A DNA stretch of 44,263 nucleotides. Source: Terriglobales bacterium. Its GTDB lineage: Bacteria; Acidobacteriota; Terriglobia; Terriglobales; Acidobacteriaceae. Position 1 is the first letter of the stretch. Every line of letters begins with the position of its first letter. Below are positions 7,025-15,113 of this stretch, in pieces. The notes below the pieces were generated by a model. That model did not search any database and was not told the origin of the DNA. It saw only the letters and a list, made by a program, of their open reading frames with translations. The position numbers and the translations under genes are program-made. The stretch spans positions 1 through 44,263 of the forward strand of contig DASPRM010000129.1 in assembly GCA_035624455.1 (NCBI GenBank), given 5' to 3'.

Positions 7025-8374
7025 ATGTCCACCAAGCTTGACGAACTCAAATCGCTGCGGATCGAAGACTCGCACCGCACGGGGGCGAGCGAGCCGAAGT
7101 GGTCCAAGCGTTGGATCCTTACCGGCATCGGCATACTCGTGCTCCTCGGAATCGCCGCCACCGTCTACCGCATTACCGCCTCTACCGCGCCGGAAGTGGA
7201 AGTCACGCGTGCCGTTGCCGAGAGCAGTTCGGCGCCCGGGGTAATCTTGAATGCCTCCGGCTACATCGTGGCCCACCACAAAATCAACGTGAACTCCAAA
7301 GTCACCGGCCGCGTAGCCTGGGTGGGGGTAGAGAAGGGCGACAAAGTCAAGGAGGGCCAGGTAGTTGTCCGGCTCGAAGACCAGGAATTTCGCGCTCAAT
7401 ATGAGCAGGCGCGGGGTAATTTGGAGTACGCCAAGGCCCGGCTGGCGGAGCTTGAGGCGGGCTCTCGTCCGCAGGAAATTGAGCGTGCCCGGCACGATCT
7501 CGAACAAGCCAAGGCCACGCTGATCGATGACAAAGCCAATCTGGACCGCACGCGCCCGCTGGTGGCTGAGGGCGTCATGTCCCGCCAGGCGCTCGACGAT
7601 GCCCTGGCCCGCTACGAAGCGTCCGCGCAGCGGGTGAACTCGCTGCAGCGCACCTATGATCTGGCCAAAATTGGTCCGCGGATCGAGCAGATCGATCAGG
7701 CCCGGGCCCAGGTCATCCAGGCGCGGGGGCAACTCGACTACGCACAATCTCAGCTGGACGCCACCCAGATCCGGGCTCCTGTCACTGGAACAATCCTGGA
7801 GCGTACAGCCGAGAAGGGGGAACTGATCACGGCACAATTCGCCAGCACCGCCGAAGGCGGACCGCAAGGGTCGGTAGTCGCTCTGGCTGACTTGAACGAT
7901 CTCCAGGTCGAACTCGACATCGCTCAGCAGGATTTTGCCAAGCTTGGCCCCAAGCAGAAGGGAATCGTGACTACCGACGCGTTTCCCGATCGCAAGTACG
8001 ACGGCGTCATTGCCGAGATTTCTCCCGAAGCCAACCGCCAGAAGGCGACGGTGCAAGTCAAAGTGCAGGTCTTGAATCCCGATGGCTTCCTGCGCCCGGA
8101 CATGAACGCCAATGTGCAGTTCCTGTCTGAGGAAAAACCCGGAGAAGTCACGACCGGCAGCGTGGTGCCTACGAATGCGCTGCGCGATCGGTCAGGCAAG
8201 AAGGTGGTTTTCGTGGCCTACAACGGCAAGGCTGTAGTTCGGGAAGTGAAAGTTCTCGGCCAGCGCAGCAACGGCTATTTGGTGGATGGACTCACCGGAG
8301 GCGAGCTGTTGCTGTCCAACCCGCCGGCCGATTTGAAAGATGGCGACAGAATTCGCATCAAGAGCAGCAAGTAA
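7025..8374 (+). CDS. Periplasmic adaptor (membrane fusion) protein, MacA/HlyD type
   Basis: 449 residues. A cytoplasmic leader of about 28 residues precedes one membrane anchor (30-50, ILTGIGILVLLGIAATVYRI). Then come a lipoyl-like half (NVNSKVTGRVAWVGVEKGDKVKEG), a long alpha-helical hairpin (about 120-245, rich in Ala/Glu/Gln/Arg) and the returning half (IRAPVTGTILERTAEKGELI). A beta-barrel and a membrane-proximal domain end the protein. This is the layout of adaptors that link an ABC pump to an outer-membrane channel. The gene lies 22 bp after the second permease and 21 bp before the ATPase gene. No outer-membrane factor is encoded in the window. Confidence 0.9.
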   Translation: MSTKLDELKSLRIEDSHRTGASEPKWSKRWILTGIGILVLLGIAATVYRITASTAPEVEVTRAVAESSSAPGVILNASGYIVAHHKINVNSKVTGRVAWVGVEKGDKVKEGQVVVRLEDQEFRAQYEQARGNLEYAKARLAELEAGSRPQEIERARHDLEQAKATLIDDKANLDRTRPLVAEGVMSRQALDDALARYEASAQRVNSLQRTYDLAKIGPRIEQIDQARAQVIQARGQLDYAQSQLDATQIRAPVTGTILERTAEKGELITAQFASTAEGGPQGSVVALADLNDLQVELDIAQQDFAKLGPKQKGIVTTDAFPDRKYDGVIAEISPEANRQKATVQVKVQVLNPDGFLRPDMNANVQFLSEEKPGEVTTGSVVPTNALRDRSGKKVVFVAYNGKAVVREVKVLGQRSNGYLVDGLTGGELLLSNPPADLKDGDRIRIKSSK

Positions 8375-8395
8375 TTTATTGCATTCGAGGTGAGG

Positions 8396-9103
8396 ATGAG
8401 CTCCCAGGAAACCGCAACCGCAACCCGCACCAAGGTAGTGGAGACCCGGCACGTCAGCAAAATCTTTCGCCGCGACAGCTTCGAGGTCAAAGCCCTGGAC
8501 GATGTCTCCATCGACATCATGGAAGGCGAGTTCATTGCCTTGATGGGGCCCTCCGGCTCCGGCAAGACCACCCTGCTTAATATGATTGCCGCCATCGACC
8601 GGCCCAGCTCCGGCCAGATGCTGGTCATGAACGAGGATGTTTTCAAGTTGAACGATCAGCAGGCCGCGCAGTGGCGCAACCACAAGATCGGGTACGTCTT
8701 CCAGACGTTCAATCTAATCCCCGTGCTCACCGCTTTCGAGAATGTGGAACTGCCGCTCTTGCTCACCAAACTGAACAAGCAGCAGCGGCGCGATCACGTG
8801 ATGACCGCACTAAAGCTGGTTGGGCTCGAAGACCGGGTGAATCATCTCCCCAAACAGCTTTCGGGCGGACAGGAACAGCGCGTCGCCATTGCTCGCGCCA
8901 TCGTGACCGATCCCAAGATCATTCTAGCCGACGAGCCCACCGGCGACCTCGACAGCCACTCGGCCACCGAGATTCTGGAGATTCTCAAGAAGTTGAATGA
9001 AGAAGACAGCAAGACCATCGTGATGGTTACTCACGATCCGCACGCCGCGGCCTACTCACACGTGACACGCCACCTGGAGAAGGGCATGCTATTGCCGTTG
9101 TGA
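8396..9103 (+). CDS. ABC transporter ATP-binding protein (MacB/LolD type)
   Basis: 235 residues with every nucleotide-binding motif: Walker [10 protein letters not shown] (51-59), Q-loop in [21 protein letters not shown], signature LSGGQ (155-159), Walker B IILADE (175-180), D-loop GDLDS and switch His213 in VTHD. The Q-loop sequence is that of the LolD/MacB class, which pairs with FtsX-type permeases. ATG 8396 follows GAGG; a GTG six bases earlier is an alternative. It closes the four-gene operon and is the only ATPase for the three FtsX permeases in this region. Confidence 0.95.
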   Translation: MSSQETATATRTKVVETRHVSKIFRRDSFEVKALDDVSIDIMEGEFIALMGPSGSGKTTLLNMIAAIDRPSSGQMLVMNEDVFKLNDQQAAQWRNHKIGYVFQTFNLIPVLTAFENVELPLLLTKLNKQQRRDHVMTALKLVGLEDRVNHLPKQLSGGQEQRVAIARAIVTDPKIILADEPTGDLDSHSATEILEILKKLNEEDSKTIVMVTHDPHAAAYSHVTRHLEKGMLLPL

Positions 9104-9147
9104 GCGAAATTACGATTTCTTTCAGTCCGATGCCCACTGCAGACTGC

Positions 9148-10281
9148 TTACACCTCATCCGGCAGCCTAGCCAGTACCTTGCGCGAAGTTTCCGGCAACG
9201 CCACCTTCCCCCACTGACTGGTCTGCCAGTTGTCAGCCTTAAGTTTGTCCGGTAACCACTGCGGCAGCGGGAAAAGCAGCCTTTCCGACAGCGCATTCAC
9301 ATACGGTTCATACATGCTGCGCAATTTATTCAATTTGTCTGTTACCTCCGGTCCACGCTTAGAGGCCAAGCCGGCAGCGGACAACACATTCTGGAAGTGC
9401 TCCAGTTCCGCCGGTGGAAGCCGGTCTTGTGGGGGTGAACTGGGCGTGGTCCGAAACACTGCTGCGAGATCGACCGCCGCATGCCGGCCTAGGGCAAACG
9501 TCAACTCCGCCTGATATGTGCACTCTTCCGAAAGCGCTGCCATGGCAAATGCGCTCGCATCCAACACTGTGGTCAGCGCCGCCAGCCACGACTGGTTGTC
9601 GTGCTGCGAGCGGAAGAATGCCAACACCGGATAAGACAAATGGCTCTCCAGCAGCCTCGCTGACCAGCTTTCCCAGTCAGCGAACAATTGGCGCAGTTGT
9701 CCGCTGGGTGCTTGGCGTCGCAGGAATTCTCCCGCAGTCGGCGGTGAACCGGCGCGCGCATCCAGCAGTGTGATATTTGCTTCCCGGATGGAAAATGCGT
9801 TGTACAGCACCGGCAGGTATCCCAAAATCAGCGCCAGGAACCCGAATCCCATTCCTCCCTCCATGACCGTCAGGAAACGCGACAGGCCGCTGGCGGGGCT
9901 TATATCTCCCAGGCCGAGCGTAAAGAACGTGGTGCCGGAAAAGTAAAGCACGATGGAAAAATCCAGGGCGTGGTCGGATACATGTATCTGCTCACCTGCC
10001 GCCCACTGCAGGAGAGCAAACGCGAAGACCAGCCCCAGGGCCCACAGGGTCAACAGCATCGGCAACGACAGTGGCCCGTAGTAGCCGATAAAGCTCTCAC
10101 GTCGTTTCTTGGTTTCGATCTTCTGCGCCGCTGCAGCTACTGGCTTCCAGGTGAGGCGGTAAAAGGCGGTTGCCAGACGAAAGCGGCGGGTGACACGCCT
10201 GGGCAAAATGACCGTTTCGAAGGCGTCCCACAGGATGATCCACATGATCAGGAGCCCCAGGATTGCAGCCAGCACTCTCAT
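9148..10281 (-). CDS. Potassium-channel-like ion channel (Ion_trans_2) with long cytoplasmic domain
   Basis: 377 residues from ATG 10281, which has AGGAGAAG just upstream; a GTG at 10296 is less likely. Hydrophobic segments lie near 3-20, 70-93 and 140-162. Between the last two is a pore loop, FSGTTFFTLGLGDISP, whose TLGLGD (121-126) corresponds to the TVGYGD selectivity filter, with Leu in place of Val and Tyr. The remaining 210 residues are soluble and helical and lack the RCK/TrkA Rossmann motif usual for such channels. K+ is the likely ion, but the altered filter leaves this open. It is convergent with the ABC operon. Confidence 0.8.
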   Translation of the reverse strand: MRVLAAILGLLIMWIILWDAFETVILPRRVTRRFRLATAFYRLTWKPVAAAAQKIETKKRRESFIGYYGPLSLPMLLTLWALGLVFAFALLQWAAGEQIHVSDHALDFSIVLYFSGTTFFTLGLGDISPASGLSRFLTVMEGGMGFGFLALILGYLPVLYNAFSIREANITLLDARAGSPPTAGEFLRRQAPSGQLRQLFADWESWSARLLESHLSYPVLAFFRSQHDNQSWLAALTTVLDASAFAMAALSEECTYQAELTFALGRHAAVDLAAVFRTTPSSPPQDRLPPAELEHFQNVLSAAGLASKRGPEVTDKLNKLRSMYEPYVNALSERLLFPLPQWLPDKLKADNWQTSQWGKVALPETSRKVLARLPDEV

Positions 10282-10428
10282 GGCTTCTCCTCGCACCTCG
10301 ATGTCGCTGGTCGGGTGCTCGCGCGCATACCCAGCCTACAGGAAAATCCCAGCAGAGGCTGCCGACCGAAGGGATAGAATACTGGCTGGCGCCGTGGGTT
10401 GTGAATCTGGGGCGCAGGAGGGATGAAG

Positions 10429-10746
10429 ATGTTTGGGGATTCCGATGATCGCAACAGTGTTGGAATTGCGCTTACTTTCCTGTTTATCGGATTGGGCATT
10501 GGCGCCCTATCCGCTCTCCTGTTCGCTCCGTCCTCCGGGAAGCAAATGCGCAAGAATTTGCGCCGCAAATACGAGGGCGCCCGCGAAGCTCTCGATGAAT
10601 GGACCGATCAGGCTTCGGACATGATCGACCGGGGCAGCGATATCGCCAACAAGGTTCGGGATCGTGGCCGCGACTGGGCAGGCAAGGCTGCGGAAAAAGC
10701 CCGTGACCGGGTCGCCCCAGTTACCCGCGCGCTCAACCGCGATTAG
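10429..10746 (+). CDS. YtxH-like small membrane protein
   Basis: 105 residues: one N-terminal membrane helix (about 10-32, VGIALTFLFIGLGIGALSALLFAP) followed at once by the SGKQMRKNLRRK motif typical of YtxH proteins and a long charged amphipathic helix with repeated Asp/Arg/Ala. YtxH-family proteins are stress-associated and their molecular role is poorly known. AGGAGG at 10416-10421 is seven bases from ATG 10429 but only one base from ATG 10423, so the later start is preferred. Divergent from the channel gene. Confidence 0.8.
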   Translation: MFGDSDDRNSVGIALTFLFIGLGIGALSALLFAPSSGKQMRKNLRRKYEGAREALDEWTDQASDMIDRGSDIANKVRDRGRDWAGKAAEKARDRVAPVTRALNRD

Positions 10747-10779
10747 CCGAAGTTATTCATCGCCGATTTTCAAGAGCGA

Positions 10780-11747
10780 TTAGCGCCCACGGAAATGTAC
10801 CGTCAGCGCCACTTCGTGGGCATCGGGTTTGCCATTGCACATTGCCGGCGCAAAGGACCACTGGCTCACTGTAGCCAGCGCCTCGGGGTTCAGGTCCGGC
10901 CGCTCAGAGGTCTGTACCACAGGCTGGAACAGTTTCCCACTCACCCCGACTATGCCGCGCACCACGATATCGACACTCTCTCCGCCATTGCCGGCCTTGG
11001 GTTGAGGCATGTAGACCCCGAACGGGCGGCGGAAGGTCGTACAGAGTCCATGAATCTCAGCGTTGGGAGGTGCAGCGAGAACGTTAGGGCTGGGATTGTC
11101 CAGGACAGTCATAGTCTGCGCGACTTCCATTTTCCGCGCTTCGCCGAAGGAGTAGCTGATTTTTCCCGGCATCAATGCCCCCGCAAACGGAAAGAAGTCG
11201 CTGTATTCGATCAACTCGGGACCTAATTTTTCCAATATCAGGATCCCGTTCGCACGATCCATGCAAAGTTCGTTGCGGTCCGTTTTCTCGCCCCGGATGG
11301 TATCGAACTCGATACAGCGAGCCGCATGCCCGCTCACATCTCGATCGCTGATCGAGTGGATGACATCTTCGCCATCGAAACTCACGCGATAGATGGGCGC
11401 GATTCGCATTAAAGTCTCAATTTCTGGCGGAGCCACGGCGGGTGTTCCCACGACCGCCACCTGCCTCTGCGACCACACGTTCAGCAAATGGAAACTGCCG
11501 AACGTGTATTCATCGCGCCGTCCTGTGCCCTGAATGACCACGCGGCTAAAGCTGCACTCCCGCACCCCAGCTTCGGCATCGAACACGCGAAATGTGTCCA
11601 CACGTTCCAGGTTAGGAGGTCAGGGGAAGTGCTAAGGGCGTCGGCCCGCTCCAGCATATGAACAGCTTCTTCCCTGACCTTCACATCCTGGGCGGAACAC
11701 TGCAGACGCAGCAAGGCAAGCATGAGGAGCGTCAGCGTCAGTTTCAT
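10780..11747 (-). pseudogene. TonB-C-domain secreted protein, frameshifted
   Basis: Two overlapping frames make one protein. The first (from ATG 11747, GGAGG eight bases upstream) gives a signal peptide (MKLTLTLLMLALLRLQCSA) and EEAVHMLERADALSTSPDL, then loses sense and stops near 11481. The second resumes at PNLERVDTFRVFDAEAGVRE and runs to 10780, preceded by a TGA in its own frame at 11620-11622. At the junction GAC is followed by CT then CCT AAC, consistent with loss of one base between about 11617 and 11624. The C-terminal 90 residues (VVVQ-type GVSGKLFQPVVQTSERPDL, ATVSQWSFAPAMCNGKP) resemble a TonB_C domain. It could be a real pseudogene or an assembly error. Intact length would be about 322 residues. 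Confidence 0.75.
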
Positions 11748-11888
11748 CTGCATGGCCTCCAAAAGACTGGCCCGAATCGCAGACCGCTTTGGGTTGCATA
11801 GTGTATCGCTCGTTGTGAGCTGGTCACGAATTTTCCAGGAACGTTAACGGATTGCGGAATCGCTGTCCCCGAGCTTCCAGAAAAGACA

Positions 11889-11914
11889 AAGGCCAAGCAT
11901 TCGCGCTTGGCCTT
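11889..11914 (-). terminator. Stem-loop terminator after the TonB-like gene
   Basis: AAGGCCAAGC and GCTTGGCCTT form a perfect 10-bp stem around a 6-nt loop (ATTCGC on plus). On the minus strand it starts 22 bp past the stop of the 12830-11937 gene and is followed by TGTCTTTT, a moderate U tract. This fits a rho-independent terminator for that gene. Confidence 0.75.
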
Positions 11915-11936
11915 CAAACCCGAAATCTCCGAATAT

Positions 11937-12830
11937 CTAATACAGCCGGAAGTTCACTTCCACGTTGATCTGGACTGCCACTGGTTGTCCATCTTTGCGC
12001 GCGGGCTCGAATTTCCAGTTGCGCACTGCTTCCATCGCTTTCTCATCCAGCCCCAGGCCCAGGGTGCGTTGCACGCGGATGTCGTGCACGCGTCCATCCG
12101 GTCCCACGACCACCCACAGCACGCAGGTCCCCTGATATTTGGCTTTGCGCGCTTCTTCTGAATACTCAGGATCAGGAGAATACAAGACGCGCGGCGCCGA
12201 CACCCCACCGCCTACGCGGAAAGCTCCACCGCCGATGCCGCCACCCCATCCCGGCCCAACTCCCGGCCCGCGACCGGAACCAACGCCGCCACCGCTGCCG
12301 CTGCCAATACCACCACCAGAGCCGGTGCCGTTGGACGACGGCCCTAGTACGGCGGAAAGGGGATCGCCTAGCTGACCCGATTGCGGCAGCTTGATCTCAG
12401 GTGGAACCACCACCGTCGGCTCTACGGCCAGCTTGGGATTCGGGTTGCGGATTACGACCGCGGGAGGCGTAATCTGTTCCCAGGCAGATTTTGGCAGAGC
12501 ACCCTTAGGCGCCTGCAGCTTGTCACGGTCGCCGCCGCCGCCACCGCCGCCGGCCCGGGTGGCCGCAGGCGGCAGAATATAAGGACTGATATCCGTAACC
12601 AGGTTGGACACCTGGAGCTTGATTTCCTGCTTGTGTTGCACCATCCAGTAGCCTGAGGTCAACAGCAGGATCGCCGCGAGGGTGTGCACTAAGAAAGATA
12701 AGATGAAGTTCTTGGAATCGGCCTTGTAGGTTCCGTAGCCCGCACCAAATAGCGTAGGCAGAATCTCAGGTTCTTCCCGGCGCACAACAGCTGGGGACTC
12801 GGATGTTCGAACAACTTCCCCGGTGGACAT
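11937..12830 (-). CDS. Energy transducer TonB-family protein, Gly-rich
   Basis: 297 residues: a cytoplasmic N-terminus of about 40, one membrane helix (42-64, FILSFLVHTLAAILLLTSGYW), a periplasmic linker with glycine runs (near 94-101 and 170-210), and a C-terminal TonB domain (about 210-297) with VLYSPDPEYSEEARKAKYQG, VVGPDGRVHDIRVQRTLG and AVRNWKFEPARKDGQPV. TonB proteins pass proton-motive energy to outer-membrane receptors. The N-terminus is longer than in classical TonB and no ExbB/ExbD gene is near. AAGG lies eight bases before ATG 12830. A strong stem-loop follows the gene. Confidence 0.9.
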   Translation of the reverse strand: MSTGEVVRTSESPAVVRREEPEILPTLFGAGYGTYKADSKNFILSFLVHTLAAILLLTSGYWMVQHKQEIKLQVSNLVTDISPYILPPAATRAGGGGGGGDRDKLQAPKGALPKSAWEQITPPAVVIRNPNPKLAVEPTVVVPPEIKLPQSGQLGDPLSAVLGPSSNGTGSGGGIGSGSGGGVGSGRGPGVGPGWGGGIGGGAFRVGGGVSAPRVLYSPDPEYSEEARKAKYQGTCVLWVVVGPDGRVHDIRVQRTLGLGLDEKAMEAVRNWKFEPARKDGQPVAVQINVEVNFRLY

Positions 12831-12926
12831 AATTCTTGCCTTAAAAGTATAGACCCGAACTCAGCCGAAAAACGGGGAAAAGTTCGTCGCCTGAGGAATT
12901 CATTCGTTCCCACTGATTGATGCAGG

Positions 12927-13859
12927 CTATTTGAATACCGCTGCGAAGAATGAGCGAACCTTCCCGAAAAGGCCCTTCTTGGGGGGTGCTTCCTTGGGAG
13001 TGCTTGAGGCGGTTACCGTAGTCCCCTGATTCGCGTTTGCGCTGGCAGTTGTGGGCGGCGACCCCACGGGGGTCGGCAGCTGCGACCCGGAGGTCAGCCT
13101 CAGTTTCGCAACCCCTTGAGCGATTTCCTCGTCCTGATTTCCCGCCTTGAACACGAACGGGGCGTCCACCTGAACATGAACATCCTGCGCGGGAGGCCTG
13201 GACGTGGGAACTACCGCTGGAGGCTCCGCCGGCTTGGGTTGGGGACGGGGCGCGGGCTTTGCCTCGGCCAGGCTCACCGGAGGCGGCGGAGGGCATCCAC
13301 ATCCTGGCGGGGTGAGATGGTCATACTCGCTCACCTGCCCATTCTTGAAGAAAATTTGCTCATTCGGCTTGACCTGGTACGCACCGGCGCCGGCCAATTC
13401 CGATACGATCAGCGATGCCGTATTCGAAGCCAGCGCCTTGACACATGCGTTGCCGCGAGCATCAGCACTGATCGCGAAATGGAATATACCCGGCCCGGCG
13501 AGCAGAATTCGAAAGTCAGGAGTGAGCACGGTGTCGGCCGAGGCTTGCAATTGATAATGCGCCTCAATGGCGCCGGTATTCATCGCCAGCATCAATTCTC
13601 GGCCGTTTCCCGAGGATGTGACGGACAACTGCGTGCCTGGGCACACTCGTACTTCTCCGCCCCTCACTAGAGACAGCGTGGCGGGAATTTCTCCGGCGGT
13701 TACCGTCGAGCCGCTGGTGATTTTCGTGCCGCTGCTGGCAAACAGCACCGACCCGCGCACGCTGGCGTCGCTGGCAAACAATTCTCCCACTGGTGCCTGG
13801 GCTAGCGCCGAGGTCTCCAACAGGATGAGCAGCAAGGATAGAAGCCCGATTGACCGCAT
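12927..13859 (-). CDS. FecR-like secreted protein with Pro-rich linker
   Basis: 310 residues: signal peptide (1-20, cleavage ALA-Q), then a FecR-type beta-strand region (about 30-160; GSVLFASSGTKITSGSTVTAG, GGEVRVCPGTQLSVTSSGNG, MNTGAIEAHYQL). After this come a CGCPPPPP segment, a Pro/Ala/Lys linker (about 195-225), and a short C-terminal amphipathic piece (KKGLFGKVRSFFAAVFK). The domain layout is common in Acidobacteriota (recalled), where such proteins are of unknown function, not true iron-sensor FecR. Three cysteines at 98, 138 and the CGC cluster could form disulfides. No good Shine-Dalgarno site precedes ATG 13859. Confidence 0.72.
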   Translation of the reverse strand: MRSIGLLSLLLILLETSALAQAPVGELFASDASVRGSVLFASSGTKITSGSTVTAGEIPATLSLVRGGEVRVCPGTQLSVTSSGNGRELMLAMNTGAIEAHYQLQASADTVLTPDFRILLAGPGIFHFAISADARGNACVKALASNTASLIVSELAGAGAYQVKPNEQIFFKNGQVSEYDHLTPPGCGCPPPPPVSLAEAKPAPRPQPKPAEPPAVVPTSRPPAQDVHVQVDAPFVFKAGNQDEEIAQGVAKLRLTSGSQLPTPVGSPPTTASANANQGTTVTASSTPKEAPPKKGLFGKVRSFFAAVFK

Positions 13860-13955
13860 TCGGTAAAGGATACCGCCTTTGACGTTGGGATGTTGTTAAA
13901 ACCCGGAGGGAGAGTGCCTCACGAAAGCCGCCACAGGTCCATCACCAACGGAGAT

Positions 13956-14276
13956 CTAAGTATCAGAAAGAAACTCGTAGCGCTCAATAATGGCGGCGAT
14001 CCCGACACGCCCCGGCGCATGCTGCTCGACCCTGACCACCCGGCCCTTGCAGTGCACCCGAATGCTCTCGGTGAGGGTGATCTCTGGAGGCAGCGTCAGA
14101 GTGAACTCAATGGGAGAACCTTCGGCTACGACGTTATCAATAAAAAATGAAATTCCCCGCGCGCTGACGTCGCGGGTTTGTGCTTCCTTTTCTTCCCCGT
14201 GAGCGAATTTCACGGTTAGGGGCAGTCGCAACGCAAACCGCCGTGTCGCCCGCTGCTCCTGCTGCGGCTCGCCCAT
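13956..14276 (-). CDS. PilZ-domain protein, probable cyclic-di-GMP binder
   Basis: 106 residues, a stand-alone PilZ domain. The two binding motifs are present: RxxxR as R13 FAL R17 in RRFALRLPL, and DxSxxG as D36-S38-G41 in TRDVSARGISF. The rest is beta-barrel (VHCKGRVVRVEQ, GRVGIAAIIERYEF). Single-domain PilZ proteins relay cyclic-di-GMP to motility, secretion or envelope machinery by protein contact; the partner is not visible. GGAGG lies seven bases before ATG 14276. It precedes the FecR-like gene on the same strand with a gap of about 96 bp. Confidence 0.88.
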   Translation of the reverse strand: MGEPQQEQRATRRFALRLPLTVKFAHGEEKEAQTRDVSARGISFFIDNVVAEGSPIEFTLTLPPEITLTESIRVHCKGRVVRVEQHAPGRVGIAAIIERYEFLSDT

Positions 14277-14448
14277 GCCTGATCCTCCGTGAGGGGTGCC
14301 ATAGCATCTACTTAAATCCTGTGAGGTGTCAACAACGTATTTAGTACGTGGTCCCTTCTGTGCCTGTCCCAGTTACTAGTACCCGACAGGCGAAACCAAA
14401 GTCAGGAAATGCTCCCGGAATGTGGTTTGTGCTGAGATGGGGCGGGAA

Positions 14449-14492
14449 GGGCTGGGCTGGTCGGGTATGCCACAGATGTAGCGTCCCAGCCC
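14449..14492. repeat. 8-bp inverted repeat downstream of trpG
   Basis: GGGCTGGG (14449-14456) and CCCAGCCC (14485-14492) are perfect inverted arms 28 bp apart, 40-80 bp past the trpG stop on the minus strand. No U tract follows, so it is at best a weak terminator or a repeat remnant. The rest of 14277-14531 holds nothing I recognise. Confidence 0.35.
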
Positions 14493-14531
14493 GCTACTGG
14501 GAAGTAAGCGGTGACTCTGAACTGTCTTTGC

Positions 14532-15107
14532 CTACAAGCTTAGGAAGTTCTTTAGTAGTTTCTTGCCTTCGCCAGTCAGGACACTCTCGGGGTGAAACTG
14601 GACACCTTCAATGGGGTATTTGCGGTGCCGCAGTCCCATGATCACACGATTTCCATCCTTGTCGCAGGTGGAGGCGCTCACTTCCAGGTCATCGGGAAGA
14701 CCCTTTTCCGCCACGATCAAAGAGTGATAGCGGGTGGCCTCCATGGGGGAAGGGATGTCGCGGAAGATGGTCCTTCCGTCGTGCTCGATGTGGCTGGTCT
14801 TACCGTGCATCAACTGACGTGCGCGTACCACTTTGCCGCCGTAAGCTTCGCCAATTGCCTGATGCCCCAGACAAACTCCAAGAATGGGCATCTTTCCTGC
14901 AAAGTGGCGGATGAGCTCAACACTGATGCCAGCCTCCTGGGGCGTGCACGGCCCCGGCGAAATGACGATCCGCTCTGGGGCGAGGATGTCCAACTCGGGA
15001 ATCGTAATCTGATCATTGCGCCGCACCACGACATCCTGCCCCATCTCCCCAAGGTATTGGACCAGGTTGTAAGTGAAAGAGTCGTAGTTATCGAGCACGA
15101 AGATCAT
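14532..15107 (-). CDS. trpG: Anthranilate synthase component II (glutamine amidotransferase)
   Basis: 191 residues, a class I glutamine amidotransferase: [19 protein letters not shown] at the start, oxyanion [14 protein letters not shown], nucleophile Cys79 in [15 protein letters not shown], and the His172/Glu174 pair in [10 protein letters not shown]. It releases ammonia from glutamine for TrpE to make anthranilate, the first step of tryptophan synthesis. It may also serve 4-amino-4-deoxychorismate synthesis, as in organisms with one shared TrpG/PabA. It lies six bases after trpE on the same strand. No other trp gene follows. Confidence 0.94.
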   Translation of the reverse strand: MIFVLDNYDSFTYNLVQYLGEMGQDVVVRRNDQITIPELDILAPERIVISPGPCTPQEAGISVELIRHFAGKMPILGVCLGHQAIGEAYGGKVVRARQLMHGKTSHIEHDGRTIFRDIPSPMEATRYHSLIVAEKGLPDDLEVSASTCDKDGNRVIMGLRHRKYPIEGVQFHPESVLTGEGKKLLKNFLSL

Positions 15108-15113
15108 AGGAAC

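Noticed and set aside
6926-8056. Long open frame (376 codons) on the minus strand
   Set aside because: It lies wholly opposite the adaptor gene, which has clear domains. Long antisense frames are common in GC-rich coding DNA.
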